Source: Marinobacter litoralis (lineage in GTDB: Bacteria > Pseudomonadota > Gammaproteobacteria > Pseudomonadales > Oleiphilaceae). From it: a DNA stretch of 64,000 nt. The DNA lies in the NCBI RefSeq assembly GCF_003336705.1, contig NZ_QMDL01000001.1, positions 310,001 through 374,000 of the forward strand, read 5' to 3'. The translations under genes and the position numbers were made by a program. The notes under the pieces are model-generated. The model saw only the letters and a list, made by a program, of their open reading frames with translations, was not told the DNA's origin and ran no database searches. Numbering within the stretch: the first letter of the stretch is position 1; every line of letters starts with the position of its first letter. Of the stretch, positions 45,131 through 54,532 are shown in pieces.

Positions 45131-46827
45131 GCTACCTGCTCCTTAGTAGACGCGCTGGTGCGCCGGGTTTCATCAATCATCTCTTTGTTGCTGCCACCGG
45201 GTTTCACGATCGGCCAAACGTTCTCCTCACGACTGATGGCAACGTGCAATAACATTGGCCCGTCATACGCCAGAATGGCTTCAATGCCGCGGCGAATCTG
45301 ATCTGTGCGCTCAATGTGCAGCGCTGGGATATCAAAGGCCCGAGCCATGGCTACGAAATCCGGGTTGTCATCCAAATTGATATGGCTCTCCCGGTTGTTG
45401 TAGAAAAGTTCCTGCTGCTGGCGAACCATGCCTAGACACTGGTTATCCATAATGATCAATTTCAGCGGCAGGTTATAACGGCGAATGGTGGCCAACTCCT
45501 GCGCGTTCATCATGAAGGATCCATCGCCGGTCACGTTAATAACCGTGCTGTTGCGGTCGGCAAACTGTGCCCCGATAGCGGCTGGCAAACCAAAGCCCAT
45601 GGTGCCCAACCCACCGCTGGTCAGGTGGTGGCGTGGGTGGTCAAACTCGTAATGCTGGGCCACCCACATCTGATGCTGGCCAACATCGCAAGCAATAACG
45701 GTGTCATCCGGCGCAATTTTTGATAGCTGGCGGATAAAGGCCGGGCCAGCGATAGGTGCCAGTGACTCTTCGTTATCTGCAGCCTGAAAACCGCCCGTGG
45801 TGTGCCAGGTTTTGCACTGCTTTTGCCAGTTTCCAATCGACAAAGGCTCTGAACTCAACGCTGTGGTGAAGGCTTCGAGAACTTGATTAAGGTCGCCTCG
45901 CAGCGCCAGATCTGCCGGCCGAAGTTTGTTGATCTCAGCCGCATCCGCGTCGATATGAATCATTCGCGCATTAGGGGCGAAGCCGTCCAGCTTGCCGGTA
46001 GCCCGGTCATCCAGGCGAGCACCGATCACGAGCAACAGATCGCACTCATCAACTGCTTTGTTCGCCGCACGAGAACCGTGCATACCCAGCATGCCTAAGT
46101 TGTGAGGGTTGCCTTTGCCTGCGTTACCAATGCCTTTCAGAGTAACAACCGAAGGCATACCGGAGGCCTGAGCAAATTGCCGGAAGTTGTCTTCTGCCTG
46201 CGCCAAAGAAACTCCGCCGCCACTGTAAAGCAGGGGGCGCTTTGCAGATCGCAACATGGCCAGCGCCTCGGTAACATCCGGGCAGTGGCTTTCTGGTGCA
46301 TCTGCTTTTGTTGCAGCAGGGGCCGCAACGTCTGCAAGCAGAATGTTCTTCGGAATATCAATCCATACCGGCCCGGGGCGACCACTTTGGGCCAGAGTTA
46401 TGGCCTCTTCCATAATGGCCGGCAACGTTTCTGCGTCGTCTATCAGATAACTGTGTTTAACGATGCCTAAGGTCATGCCAAGAATGTCGGTTTCCTGGAA
46501 AGCATCGGTACCGATCAGGGGGGAGGGTACCTGGCCCGTGATCACCAGCATGGGAATGGAATCCATGTACGCATTGGCAACACCGGTAATCAGGTTGGTG
46601 GCGCCGGGGCCGGAGGTGGCAATGCAAACGCCGAGGTTGCCACTGGCGCGGGCAAACCCGTCGGCCGCCAAAGCACAGGCCTGCTCATGGCGGCACAGCA
46701 CGTGCTCCACGCCGACATCGTCTACCAGCGCATCGTAGAGCGGCATAATGCAGCCGCCCGGATAGCCGAATACAGTATTGATGCTGTGGCGGTGAAACGC
46801 GTCAAGAATGTGCTGTGCGCCGTTCAT
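45127..46827 (-). CDS. ilvG: acetolactate synthase large subunit, isozyme II type
   Basis: About 566 residues from ATG 46827; a GTG/ATG further upstream would read through the attenuator stem. It is a ThDP enzyme of three domains: VFGYPGGCIMPLYDAL and RHEQACALAADGFARASG with the catalytic Glu, ITGQVPSPLIGTDAFQETDILGMT (in parts), and the ThDP/metal motif TGDGSFMMNAQELATIRRYNLPLKLIIMDN (in parts). It makes acetolactate and acetohydroxybutyrate, the first common step to valine and isoleucine. Transcription is likely controlled by the leader at 46855-47011. Confidence 0.95.
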   Translation of the reverse strand: MNGAQHILDAFHRHSINTVFGYPGGCIMPLYDALVDDVGVEHVLCRHEQACALAADGFARASGNLGVCIATSGPGATNLITGVANAYMDSIPMLVITGQVPSPLIGTDAFQETDILGMTLGIVKHSYLIDDAETLPAIMEEAITLAQSGRPGPVWIDIPKNILLADVAAPAATKADAPESHCPDVTEALAMLRSAKRPLLYSGGGVSLAQAEDNFRQFAQASGMPSVVTLKGIGNAGKGNPHNLGMLGMHGSRAANKAVDECDLLLVIGARLDDRATGKLDGFAPNARMIHIDADAAEINKLRPADLALRGDLNQVLEAFTTALSSEPLSIGNWQKQCKTWHTTGGFQAADNEESLAPIAGPAFIRQLSKIAPDDTVIACDVGQHQMWVAQHYEFDHPRHHLTSGGLGTMGFGLPAAIGAQFADRNSTVINVTGDGSFMMNAQELATIRRYNLPLKLIIMDNQCLGMVRQQQELFYNNRESHINLDDNPDFVAMARAFDIPALHIERTDQIRRGIEAILAYDGPMLLHVAISREENVWPIVKPGGSNKEMIDETRRTSASTKEQVA

Positions 46828-46854
46828 GGTCGTTTTTTCCCTTTTCTTTTGCCG

Positions 46855-46897
46855 CATAAAAAGAAACCCCCGGGACCTTTCGGTGCCGGGGGTTTCT
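46855..46897 (-). terminator. attenuator terminator of the ilvGM operon
   Basis: On the minus strand, AGAAACCCCCGG pairs with CCGGGGGTTTCT (arms 46886-46897 and 46862-46873), and TTTTTA follows. It lies 21 bases past the leader peptide stop and before ilvG. The CCGGGGG at 46947-46953, inside the leader, can pair with CCCCCGG of the terminator arm, giving the expected antiterminator. Confidence 0.88.
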
Positions 46898-46918
46898 GGT
46901 GTCTGTGTCAGGTTGTCG

Positions 46919-47011
46919 CTATTTCACCTGCTTGTCCACGCAAAAGCCCCCGGACGGTACCACGACCACCAGGATTAGCTTTACTAGGACGATAACTGCA
47001 GTGAAGTTCAT
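46919..47011 (-). CDS. ilvL: ilv leader peptide
   Basis: A 30-residue peptide with a run of branched-chain residues, VIVLVKLILVVVV, in which 12 of 13 are Val, Ile or Leu. It then continues with PSGG, like the PPCG of the enteric IlvL. When charged branched-chain tRNAs are scarce, ribosomes should stall in this run and prevent the downstream terminator from forming. A longer frame upstream (to 47140) is not needed and has no ribosome binding site. The upstream site for this start is also weak. Confidence 0.87.
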   Translation of the reverse strand: MNFTAVIVLVKLILVVVVPSGGFCVDKQVK

Positions 47012-47055
47012 AAAATCGACAGTCTGCTCTGAATAGAGTTGAACAATATGTGTAG

Positions 47056-47085
47056 AATCTACCGCACGTTTAAAACCGGTTGCAA
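47056..47085 (-). promoter_or_regulatory. candidate sigma-70 promoter of the ilvLGM operon
   Basis: TTGCAA (47080-47085, minus strand) and TAGATT (47056-47061) are separated by 18 bases. A start about 7 bases after the -10 would give a leader of about 38 bases before ilvL. The rest of the 47012-47159 gap must also hold the promoter of the divergent RND operon. Confidence 0.4.
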
Positions 47086-47159
47086 CCATTTGTTGTGAAT
47101 ATTTGAAACAGGTCCAACTTTCTATAGCAACCAAGAACAATTAGAACGGCGAGCGAAAT

Positions 47160-48242
47160 ATGACGAAAGCAAAGTGGGGTTCTCTGGGGCTATCGGTTCT
47201 GGTGGTGGTGGTTTTGATCGTCTGGATGGCTACAGGCGAGGTCAAAGTAGCCAGCGATGACGCACCACAAGAACCTGAACAGTCGGAAAAAGCGCCCACT
47301 CAGGTAGAGGTTGAACTGCTGAAAGCAGAGCTGTACCAGCCTTCGATAAAGTTACAAGGGCAGGTTGAGCCTTGGCAGACAGTGATGGTAAGCGCCCGCA
47401 CGGAAGGTACGGTTGAACAATTGCAGGTTGAGTTGGGGCAGCACGTCAAAGCGGGTGAGACACTGTTGACACTGTCCACTGATGGCCGCGACTCGGTGGT
47501 GGCCAGCTGGCAGGCCCGCATTCGTAAGCTGGAAGCGGATTTGTCTGCAGCCCGTAAGCTCAAAACCCGCAATCTGGTGGCGGAGAAAGAAATTCTGAGC
47601 CTTGAGAGTGAGCTTGCGGCCGCTCGGGCTGAAATGACTGCAGCTCAGCTTACTCTGCAGCACCTGACGCCCGTCGCTCCGTTTGAAGGCGTGGTGAACC
47701 GCCGGGAAGTAGACCCCGGAACGTTGGTTAAAGTGGGCACCCCGCTGCTGGAACTGGTTCAGGTTGATCGCTTGAAAGCCACGGGCCGGGTTCCGCAGCA
47801 AACCGTGAAAGACGTTCAGCCAGGCCAGGCAGTGGAAGTTATTTTGCTTGATGACACCCGCTTAGCGGGTGTTGTTAGCTTTGTCGCAAGTGCGGCGGAT
47901 ACCGCCACCCGCAGTTTCGCCGTAGAAGTGGTGGTAGAAAACCCGGAACGTAAACGCGCCGCGGGCGGCACCGCAACGCTCAATGTTCGGTTGCCCGAGC
48001 AGAAGGCGATGTTTATCTCCCCTGCGTATCTGAGCCTCAATGATGACGGCCGTCCCGGCGTGAAATATGTTAATTCCAACAACAAGGTGGTGTTTGAAAC
48101 CGTCAAATTGCTCAGTATTTCCACCAACGGTGCATGGGTAACCGGCCTACCTGACGAAATATATCTAATCACTCGCGGTGCAGGGTTCGTTGTGGCCGGA
48201 GAGGTTGTGCGCCCGATTGATCGTACCGATAAGCGGGGCTGA
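47160..48242 (+). CDS. RND efflux periplasmic adaptor subunit
   Basis: A 360-residue membrane fusion protein. An N-terminal anchor helix (about 8-25, LGLSVLVVVVLIVWMATG) is uncleaved or signal-like, then a lipoyl half-motif (MVSARTEGTVEQLQVELGQHVKAGETLL, in parts), a coiled-coil hairpin (about 115-160), the second lipoyl part (APFEGVVNRREVDPGTLVKVGTPLLELV, in parts) and beta-barrel. It links the RND pump encoded next to an outer-membrane channel, which is not encoded here. Confidence 0.9.
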   Translation: MTKAKWGSLGLSVLVVVVLIVWMATGEVKVASDDAPQEPEQSEKAPTQVEVELLKAELYQPSIKLQGQVEPWQTVMVSARTEGTVEQLQVELGQHVKAGETLLTLSTDGRDSVVASWQARIRKLEADLSAARKLKTRNLVAEKEILSLESELAAARAEMTAAQLTLQHLTPVAPFEGVVNRREVDPGTLVKVGTPLLELVQVDRLKATGRVPQQTVKDVQPGQAVEVILLDDTRLAGVVSFVASAADTATRSFAVEVVVENPERKRAAGGTATLNVRLPEQKAMFISPAYLSLNDDGRPGVKYVNSNNKVVFETVKLLSISTNGAWVTGLPDEIYLITRGAGFVVAGEVVRPIDRTDKRG

Positions 48243-48247
48243 TAATT

Positions 48248-51200
48248 GTGAGAGCCCTTATTGCCACAGCCATGGACCGAAGCCGCACTACGTTGCTGGC
48301 TTTTTTGTTTCTCCTGATTGGCGGAATGGTCGCTTATCAAGTGATTCCCAAGGAATCGAGCCCTGATATTGCGATTCCCATGATCTACGTCGCGATGACT
48401 CTGGACGGGATCAGTCCGGAAGACGCCGAGCGGTTGCTCGTTCGCCCCATGGAACAAGAGCTGCGCTCCCTTGAAGGTATCAAGGAGATGCGGGGCAACG
48501 CGTCTGAAGGCCATGCATCAGTCATGCTGGAATTCGATGCCGGTTTTGATGCCGATAAAGCTTTGCAGGATGTGCGGGAGAAAGTCGATACTGCCCGTAG
48601 CAAGCTGCCACAAGAAGCTGATGAACCTCGAGTTCACGAAATCAACATCTCGCTGTTTCCGGTACTTTCCATTGGCCTGTCTGGCCCTTTATCCGAACGT
48701 GAATTGATCACGATAGCCCGGCGTTTTCAGGATGCTATAGAAGCAGTCCCGGAAGTATTGGAAGTGGAAATAGGCGGCGACCGGGAAGACCTTTTGGAAA
48801 TCGTTGTGGATCCGCAGGTACTGGAGAGCTATGGCATTGATTTCAATGAATTAGCGTCGATGGTGAGCCGAAACAACCGGCTGGTAGCCGCGGGTTCACT
48901 GGACACCGGAAATGGCCGCATGTCCTTGAAGGTGCCGGGTGTCATTGAATCGATTGAAGACGTTATGTCGATGCCCATCAAAGTGGATGGCGACACGGTC
49001 GTTACCTTCGGTGATGTCGCTATGTTGCAGCGGACATTTAAAGATCCAACCGGGTTTGCGCGCATCAACAACGAACCGGCTTTGGTGCTGGAGGTGTCGA
49101 AACGATCCGGGGCAAACATTATTGCCACCATCGATAAGGTCCGTTCGTTGGTTGAACAAGTGAAACCTCAGCTGCCGGAAGCGCTCGAGATTCGCTACAT
49201 CATGGACCAGTCGGAAGAGGTTCAGGACATTCTTTCTGACTTGCTAAACAACGTGGTGACCGCGATTGTTCTGGTGCTCATTGTTGTGATCGGGGCCATG
49301 GGCGCGCGCTCGGCTCTGTTGGTTGGGCTAACCATCCCCGGGGCATTTCTCACTGGCATTCTGGTGATCTGGAGTATGGGTTTAACGCTCAACATCGTGG
49401 TGTTGTTCAGTCTGATTCTGGTGGCCGGAATGTTGGTAGATGGTGCCATTGTGGTGTCGGAACTGGCGGATCGTAACCTGACCGATGGCCAGCCGGTAAA
49501 GACCGCATGGGTAGAAGCCGCCTCCCGAATGGCGTGGCCCGTGATCGCGTCAACCGCCACCACGCTAGCGGTGTTTGTGCCCCTGCTGTTTTGGCCCGGT
49601 GTGGTGGGCGAGTTCATGAAGTTTCTGCCGATGACTGTGCTGATCTGCCTGGTAGCCTCACTGGCGATGGCTCTTGTTTTCCTGCCCGTTATGGGTGGTG
49701 TCAGTGGTGGCCGGCGCGTTCATGAAGATGCGGTTGAAGGTAGGATTATGAAAGCCTACCGAAACACCTTGGGCAACATTCTGCAGCGCCCCGGCCTGAC
49801 TCTGCTCGGAGCCTTGGTGCTCATTATTTTGATTTATGCCGCCTATGGGCGCTTCAACTACGGTGTCGAGTTTTTCCCGAGTGTAGAGCCTGATTCGGCC
49901 CAGGTTCAGGTGCGGGCTCGTGGGGATTTGTCGGTCTGGGAACGGGATGCCATTGTTCGTGAAGTGGAAAGCCATTTGCAGCACATGCCGGAAGTCAAAG
50001 CCTTATATGCCCGTTCTATGCTGGCCACCGGCAACAATATGGCGCCGGATGTTATTGGTGTTTTGCAGTTTCAGTTCACCGACTGGTACACACGCCGGCC
50101 GGCCACAGAAATATTGGAAGACTTCCGCGAACGTACCTCAGGTATTCCTGGCATTGAACTGGAGTTTCGAAAACAGGAAGGTGGCCCCGCAGACGGTAAA
50201 CCGATTGAGTTATTGGTCAGCAGTTTGGATACCGAGCAGCTTGATGACTACGTTGATGAGATTGAACAGGCCATGCAGAGCATTGGCGGCTTTGTCGATA
50301 TCGAAGACGACCGCAGCTTGCCGGGCATTGAATGGCGCCTGCAGGTCGATCGCGAGGCGGCTGCGCGTTTCGGTACCGATGTGCTGAGCATCGGCAGCGC
50401 CGTGCGGCTGGTGACCAACGGCATGGTTCTGGCGACTTATCGGCCCGAGGATGTTCGGGATGAAGTGGATATTGCGGTGCGGGTACCGAATAACTGGCGT
50501 GAACTTGAACACCTGCAGAGACAAACGATCAATACCCCTCGTGGGCAAGTGCCGTTGTCTCAATTCGTGACTCTGGAGCCAGGTGACAAAACTGGAAGCA
50601 TTGTCCGAGTGGACGGTCAGCGAACCATCACGATCAAATCCGACGTGGCACCGGGCCGACGCATGGATGAGTTGCTGAAGGCTTTACAGGACCAAATGCC
50701 GGAACCACCCGAAGGCGTCACGCTACGCTTCGGAGGTGAAAATGAAGATCAGCAGCAAGCCTCCACCTTCCTGATGAGTGCTTTTCTGGTGGCAATTGGC
50801 ATGATGGTGCTTATCCTGCTAACCCAGTTTAATTCCATGTACCAGACCTTGCTGATCCTTTCAGCCATTGTGCTATCAACCGCCGGTGTCTTGCTCGGTC
50901 TACTCCTGAATGGCCAGTCGTTCGGCATCGTGATGGTAGGTATGGGCATCATTGCGTTGGCGGGTATCGTGGTGAACAACAACATTATTCTGATCGATAC
51001 CTACAACCAGATGAAACAAGAGGGTAAAGAAGCGTTTGAGGCGGCACTTGAAACCGGCTGCCTGCGTTTCCGCCCGGTGTTGTTAACCGCTACCACCACA
51101 ATTCTCGGGCTGATGCCCATGGTGCTGGGTGTTAACGTGAACTTGTTGGAGCCGTCGCTAGGATTGGGGGCGCCGTCTACCCAGTGGTGGACTCAGCTGT

Positions 51201-51328
51201 CGAGTGCTATCGCGGGCGGTTTGGCCTTCGCCACCTTGCTTACCTTGCTGCTAACTCCTGCGTTGCTGGTGTTAGGTGAAAAGGCCGGTCAGCGCTTTCG
51301 ATCGCTAGTGCGCCGAGGTGGCGAGTAA
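48248..51328 (+). CDS. RND-family efflux pump permease
   Basis: A 1026-residue inner-membrane pump from GTG 48248; ATG 48272 is an alternative. Two repeats of six helices with large periplasmic loops are visible: helix 1 RTTLLAFLFLLIGGMVAYQVIP, the loop start PKESSPDIAIPMI, proton-relay region VAGMLVDGAIVVSELADRN with the Asp, and the second half GMGIIALAGIVVNNNIILIDTYNQM (in parts). Sequence suggests the HAE group with no strict multidrug or metal marker (no heavy-metal Asp-Met set was checked). Substrate unknown. Confidence 0.93.
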   Translation: MRALIATAMDRSRTTLLAFLFLLIGGMVAYQVIPKESSPDIAIPMIYVAMTLDGISPEDAERLLVRPMEQELRSLEGIKEMRGNASEGHASVMLEFDAGFDADKALQDVREKVDTARSKLPQEADEPRVHEINISLFPVLSIGLSGPLSERELITIARRFQDAIEAVPEVLEVEIGGDREDLLEIVVDPQVLESYGIDFNELASMVSRNNRLVAAGSLDTGNGRMSLKVPGVIESIEDVMSMPIKVDGDTVVTFGDVAMLQRTFKDPTGFARINNEPALVLEVSKRSGANIIATIDKVRSLVEQVKPQLPEALEIRYIMDQSEEVQDILSDLLNNVVTAIVLVLIVVIGAMGARSALLVGLTIPGAFLTGILVIWSMGLTLNIVVLFSLILVAGMLVDGAIVVSELADRNLTDGQPVKTAWVEAASRMAWPVIASTATTLAVFVPLLFWPGVVGEFMKFLPMTVLICLVASLAMALVFLPVMGGVSGGRRVHEDAVEGRIMKAYRNTLGNILQRPGLTLLGALVLIILIYAAYGRFNYGVEFFPSVEPDSAQVQVRARGDLSVWERDAIVREVESHLQHMPEVKALYARSMLATGNNMAPDVIGVLQFQFTDWYTRRPATEILEDFRERTSGIPGIELEFRKQEGGPADGKPIELLVSSLDTEQLDDYVDEIEQAMQSIGGFVDIEDDRSLPGIEWRLQVDREAAARFGTDVLSIGSAVRLVTNGMVLATYRPEDVRDEVDIAVRVPNNWRELEHLQRQTINTPRGQVPLSQFVTLEPGDKTGSIVRVDGQRTITIKSDVAPGRRMDELLKALQDQMPEPPEGVTLRFGGENEDQQQASTFLMSAFLVAIGMMVLILLTQFNSMYQTLLILSAIVLSTAGVLLGLLLNGQSFGIVMVGMGIIALAGIVVNNNIILIDTYNQMKQEGKEAFEAALETGCLRFRPVLLTATTTILGLMPMVLGVNVNLLEPSLGLGAPSTQWWTQLSSAIAGGLAFATLLTLLLTPALLVLGEKAGQRFRSLVRRGGE

Positions 51329-52050
51329 TGCGGACGAACCTTCTCGAGGAGCTTTATCGGGATCAATGGCTTTTGGCGGTGCACAAGCCCTCGGGCCTGT
51401 TGGTTCACCGTAGCCCCATCGACAAGCACGAAACCGAATTCGCATTGCAGTACGCCCGGGAATTGAACGGTGGACAGCATGTGTATCCGATTCATCGGCT
51501 GGACCGGCCCACGTCGGGCGTGTTGCTGTTCGCTCGTGATCCAGACACAGCGAGAATATTGGGGCAGGCAATGATGGCGGGTGAGGTGTCCAAAACTTAT
51601 TTGGCGGTGGTTAGAGGCTGGGCGCCGGAAACCGGTGTGATTGATCACCCGCTGAAAGACGAACCGGAAGATCGGCGCTTGAAAGGGCAGGAACAGCCGA
51701 TACGGGAGGCGTTAACCCATTACCGAAGACTGGCAACTACCGAGCTGCCCGTCGAAATTGAGCGTTACCCCACCAGCCGTTATAGCCTGGTAGAGCTCTA
51801 TCCGAAAACAGGAAGGAAGCATCAGCTGCGCCGGCATATGAAGCATATTCACCACCCAATCATCGGGGATGCCAATCACGGCAGAGGGCGGCATAACCGT
51901 TACTTTGCAGAGCGGTTCGGGCAGGGGCGGTTGCTGCTGGCGGCTACGGAACTACGAATTCAGCATCCGGTGACGGGGGAAGAGCTTATCCTGAAAGCGC
52001 CGCCGGAGCAGAGCTTTCAGGACGTACTGACTATTTTTCCGGAGGTTTAG
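51328..52050 (+). CDS. truC: tRNA pseudouridine(65) synthase
   Basis: A 240-residue RluA-family enzyme. Its ATG overlaps the RND permease stop (TAATG). The catalytic Asp is in HRLDRPTSGVLLFAR; LVHRSPIDKHE, KTYLAVVRGW, YSLVELYPKTGRKHQLRRHMKHIHHPIIGD (in parts) closely follow the TruC pattern. It converts U65 to pseudouridine in certain tRNAs. Coupling to an efflux pump gene is odd. The 3' end overlaps the amidase gene by 4 bases. Confidence 0.92.
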   Translation: MRTNLLEELYRDQWLLAVHKPSGLLVHRSPIDKHETEFALQYARELNGGQHVYPIHRLDRPTSGVLLFARDPDTARILGQAMMAGEVSKTYLAVVRGWAPETGVIDHPLKDEPEDRRLKGQEQPIREALTHYRRLATTELPVEIERYPTSRYSLVELYPKTGRKHQLRRHMKHIHHPIIGDANHGRGRHNRYFAERFGQGRLLLAATELRIQHPVTGEELILKAPPEQSFQDVLTIFPEV

Positions 52051-53468
52051 CCCAGTCTCGGAAAGCCGTGCTCGGCTTCCAGTGTGTAGGCCAGTTCCAA
52101 CAAAGTGCGTTCGTCACCATGTTTGGCCATGAACTGTACCGAAATGGGTAAGTTGTTGTCGGTCATGCCCATGGGGACCGAAATAGCCGGTGCACCAGTG
52201 GCGTTGGCTAAAGGGGTAAAGTTCGAGTAGGCGTTCAAGCGCTCAAACAGCGTGTCAAAGGGTACGTTTGGGCTCAAATGGCCAAGCTTCGGAGTGGTGT
52301 GGCCAAGTACCGGAGTTAATACCGCATCGTAATCGGCCATCTCGCGGGCATAGTCGTGCCAAGACCGTTTCAGGCGCCAAATGGCACCGGGCAGTCGCCA
52401 CAGTTGTTTGCGGGTACGGCGGTCCAGACCCTTGGTTAAACTGGTGACTTTTCGCTTATCAAAATCGGGATGCAGCATGTTGCGCCCTTTGAGCCTTAGG
52501 CCAAATGCCAGCAAGCCCCAATACAAGGCGAAATCGTTCGGGAACGTGTCGGCTACCGGTACTGTCATTAGCTCAACGTTGTGCCCCGCTTTTTCCAGCA
52601 ATTTGGCCGTTTTCTCAACGGTTTGACGGGTTTCATCGTCAGTAGGGTGGCCGTTGATGGAATCTAACACCAGGCCAATTCGCAAGCGTTTATCACCGGG
52701 GCCTTGAACGAGCCCGACTTTCGGCAGTTTCTGATTGTAGAAATATTGCTCGGCATGGGATAAAAAGCCGGCGGTGTCCCTTACTGAACGGGTAACCACA
52801 CCATCGCTGACGATGTCCACGGGTACACTCTTCGCCGAATCGTTCAACACCACACGGCCTCGGGTGGGTTTAAGGCCAATAAGGCCACAGCATGCGGCTG
52901 GAATACGGATCGAGCCGCCGCCGTCGTTCGCGTGGGCAATAGGGACTACGCCTGCCGCGACCATGGCTGCTGCTCCGCCGGAGGAAGCACCACAGGAGTA
53001 ATCCAGGTTCCAGGGGTTTCGGGTGGCGTCACCATTGGGGTACTCGGTCGAGGCATTGAAGCCGAATTCCGGCAGCGTGCTTTTGCCCAAGCATACATAG
53101 CCTTGGGCCAGCATCTGTTCGACAAATGGGCTTGTGGTCTTGGCTGGCCGGAGTGGAACGGCTTCAGACCCGTGGCCACTGGGTAGATCTTTTACGTCCA
53201 GGTTGTCTTTGATAAAAGTGGGAACGCCAGCAAACGGGGATTGCTTGGGATCTACTGTTTGGGCATGCCTGAGTGCCGATTCATAGTTCTCGGTGGCGAC
53301 GCCATTGAGCGCGATTTGAGCTTGTTTGGACCGAGCAATTGCCGCTTTCGTTACTTCGACCGCAGATACCTCGCCCTGGCGAATTCTTTTCGCAAGTTCT
53401 GTTGCGTCAGAAGAGCCCAGTGCATCATCTTGAAAACAGTGAAAGTGGGTGAGTTGCTTGTGGTCCAT
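52047..53468 (-). CDS. amidase-signature family amidase
   Basis: A 473-residue amidase. The Ser-Ser-Lys catalytic set is visible: Lys in VPTFIKDNLDV, the cis-Ser and nucleophile in YSCGASSGGAAAMVAAGVVPIAHANDGGGSIRIPAACCGL (in parts). C-terminal GAPAISVPMGMTDNNLPISVQFMAKHGDE is typical. Substrate unknown: fatty amides, aryl amides or nylon-type linkages are all possible in this family. It is convergent with truC. The gap 53469-53600 holds nothing I can support. Confidence 0.9.
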   Translation of the reverse strand: MDHKQLTHFHCFQDDALGSSDATELAKRIRQGEVSAVEVTKAAIARSKQAQIALNGVATENYESALRHAQTVDPKQSPFAGVPTFIKDNLDVKDLPSGHGSEAVPLRPAKTTSPFVEQMLAQGYVCLGKSTLPEFGFNASTEYPNGDATRNPWNLDYSCGASSGGAAAMVAAGVVPIAHANDGGGSIRIPAACCGLIGLKPTRGRVVLNDSAKSVPVDIVSDGVVTRSVRDTAGFLSHAEQYFYNQKLPKVGLVQGPGDKRLRIGLVLDSINGHPTDDETRQTVEKTAKLLEKAGHNVELMTVPVADTFPNDFALYWGLLAFGLRLKGRNMLHPDFDKRKVTSLTKGLDRRTRKQLWRLPGAIWRLKRSWHDYAREMADYDAVLTPVLGHTTPKLGHLSPNVPFDTLFERLNAYSNFTPLANATGAPAISVPMGMTDNNLPISVQFMAKHGDERTLLELAYTLEAEHGFPRLG

Positions 53469-53600
53469 TCAGTACTCCAAACGTGTTTGACGGACCGTGA
53501 CCATAACTCAGCTGGAAACGTGACGTCATATCATTTTGGGTATGTCGTCACGGTAAAAAACGCGGTTGCCGAATTTTGTGGAACATGCGGCATTTTCGGC

Positions 53601-54383
53601 TCAAGACGCTGTTTTTCGGGCCTCTTTGATCACGTCGTAGGCGTGACTGATTTCCCGGGTACGCTCTTCCGCCATCTCGCGCATACTTTCGGGTAAGCCC
53701 TTGCCGGCGAGTTTGTCCGGGTGGTTCTCGCTCATCAGCTTGCGATAAGCCCGTTTGATTTCCGCATCCAAAGCGCTTGGCGAAACTCCGAGAACTTTAT
53801 ACGCATCATCCAGTTGCTGGCCGGTAGAATAGTTTGATCTGCTGCCGGACTGGCCAGCATGAGCGCCTCGTAACATGGCCTCGAGCTGGTCCACTTGGCT
53901 TTCAGGCAGCCCCAAACCTCTGGCAATACGGAGCAGCATTTCATGTTCAGCGGGGTGCACCTGACCATCAGCGGCGATGGCAGATACTTGAATCTGAAGG
54001 AACATCTGCAGCAGCGCCGGTTGTCGCCCTGACGCCGCAAGGAAGCTTTGTAGCGTGGCATCCAGATCGAAATCCTGTTGCTTGCCGCGGTTAAACGCTG
54101 CTTTGGCGATGGCCTTTTGCTCTTCATTCAGGCGGAAACGTACAAACATGGTTTCGGCCATCTGAATTTCATCACGGCTGACAACGCCGTCCGCTTTGCA
54201 CAGGGCGCCCATGACAGAGAATGCCGATTCTATGAAATTCTGCTGAATGTTCTGCAGGCCGCCGATCAGTTTGCTTTTCAAACGCTGAAACAAAAACGCG
54301 CCGATGGCAGCGCCAACCAAAAAGCCCGGAAAGCGGCCAAAGGCGTAACCGATCAGGCCACCAAAAATCATTGCGAACAGCAT
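53601..54383 (-). CDS. djlA: membrane-anchored DnaJ-type co-chaperone
   Basis: A 260-residue DjlA: N-terminal glycine-rich membrane helix (about 5-30, IFGGLIGYAFGRFPGFLVGAAIGAF in parts), a TerB-like middle domain (about 50-170, acidic helices with DGVVSRDEI and DGQVHPAEHEML) and a C-terminal J domain (about 190-257, YKVLGVSPSALDAEIKRAYRKLMSENHPDKLAG in parts) with intact HPD. It stimulates DnaK at the inner membrane. The 149-base gap to the next gene shows no feature. Confidence 0.92.
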   Translation of the reverse strand: MLFAMIFGGLIGYAFGRFPGFLVGAAIGAFLFQRLKSKLIGGLQNIQQNFIESAFSVMGALCKADGVVSRDEIQMAETMFVRFRLNEEQKAIAKAAFNRGKQQDFDLDATLQSFLAASGRQPALLQMFLQIQVSAIAADGQVHPAEHEMLLRIARGLGLPESQVDQLEAMLRGAHAGQSGSRSNYSTGQQLDDAYKVLGVSPSALDAEIKRAYRKLMSENHPDKLAGKGLPESMREMAEERTREISHAYDVIKEARKTAS

Positions 54384-54532
54384 TCGGGTTTCCTTGAAGT
54401 CGTTATCAATAGCTGAAATATACGGGTTTTTTAGCTTGGCTTCATGAACAGGCTTTCATTTGCGTGAGCTTTACCAGACATGGAACGTGAAACCTGTGTG
54501 CTTTGCATGGTCTTGAGGATGGCCTTTAGGCA

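Noticed and set aside
47012..47140. 73-residue version of the ilv leader peptide
   Set aside because: The upper part overlaps the candidate promoter, has no ribosome binding site, and only the last 30 residues form the branched-chain run.
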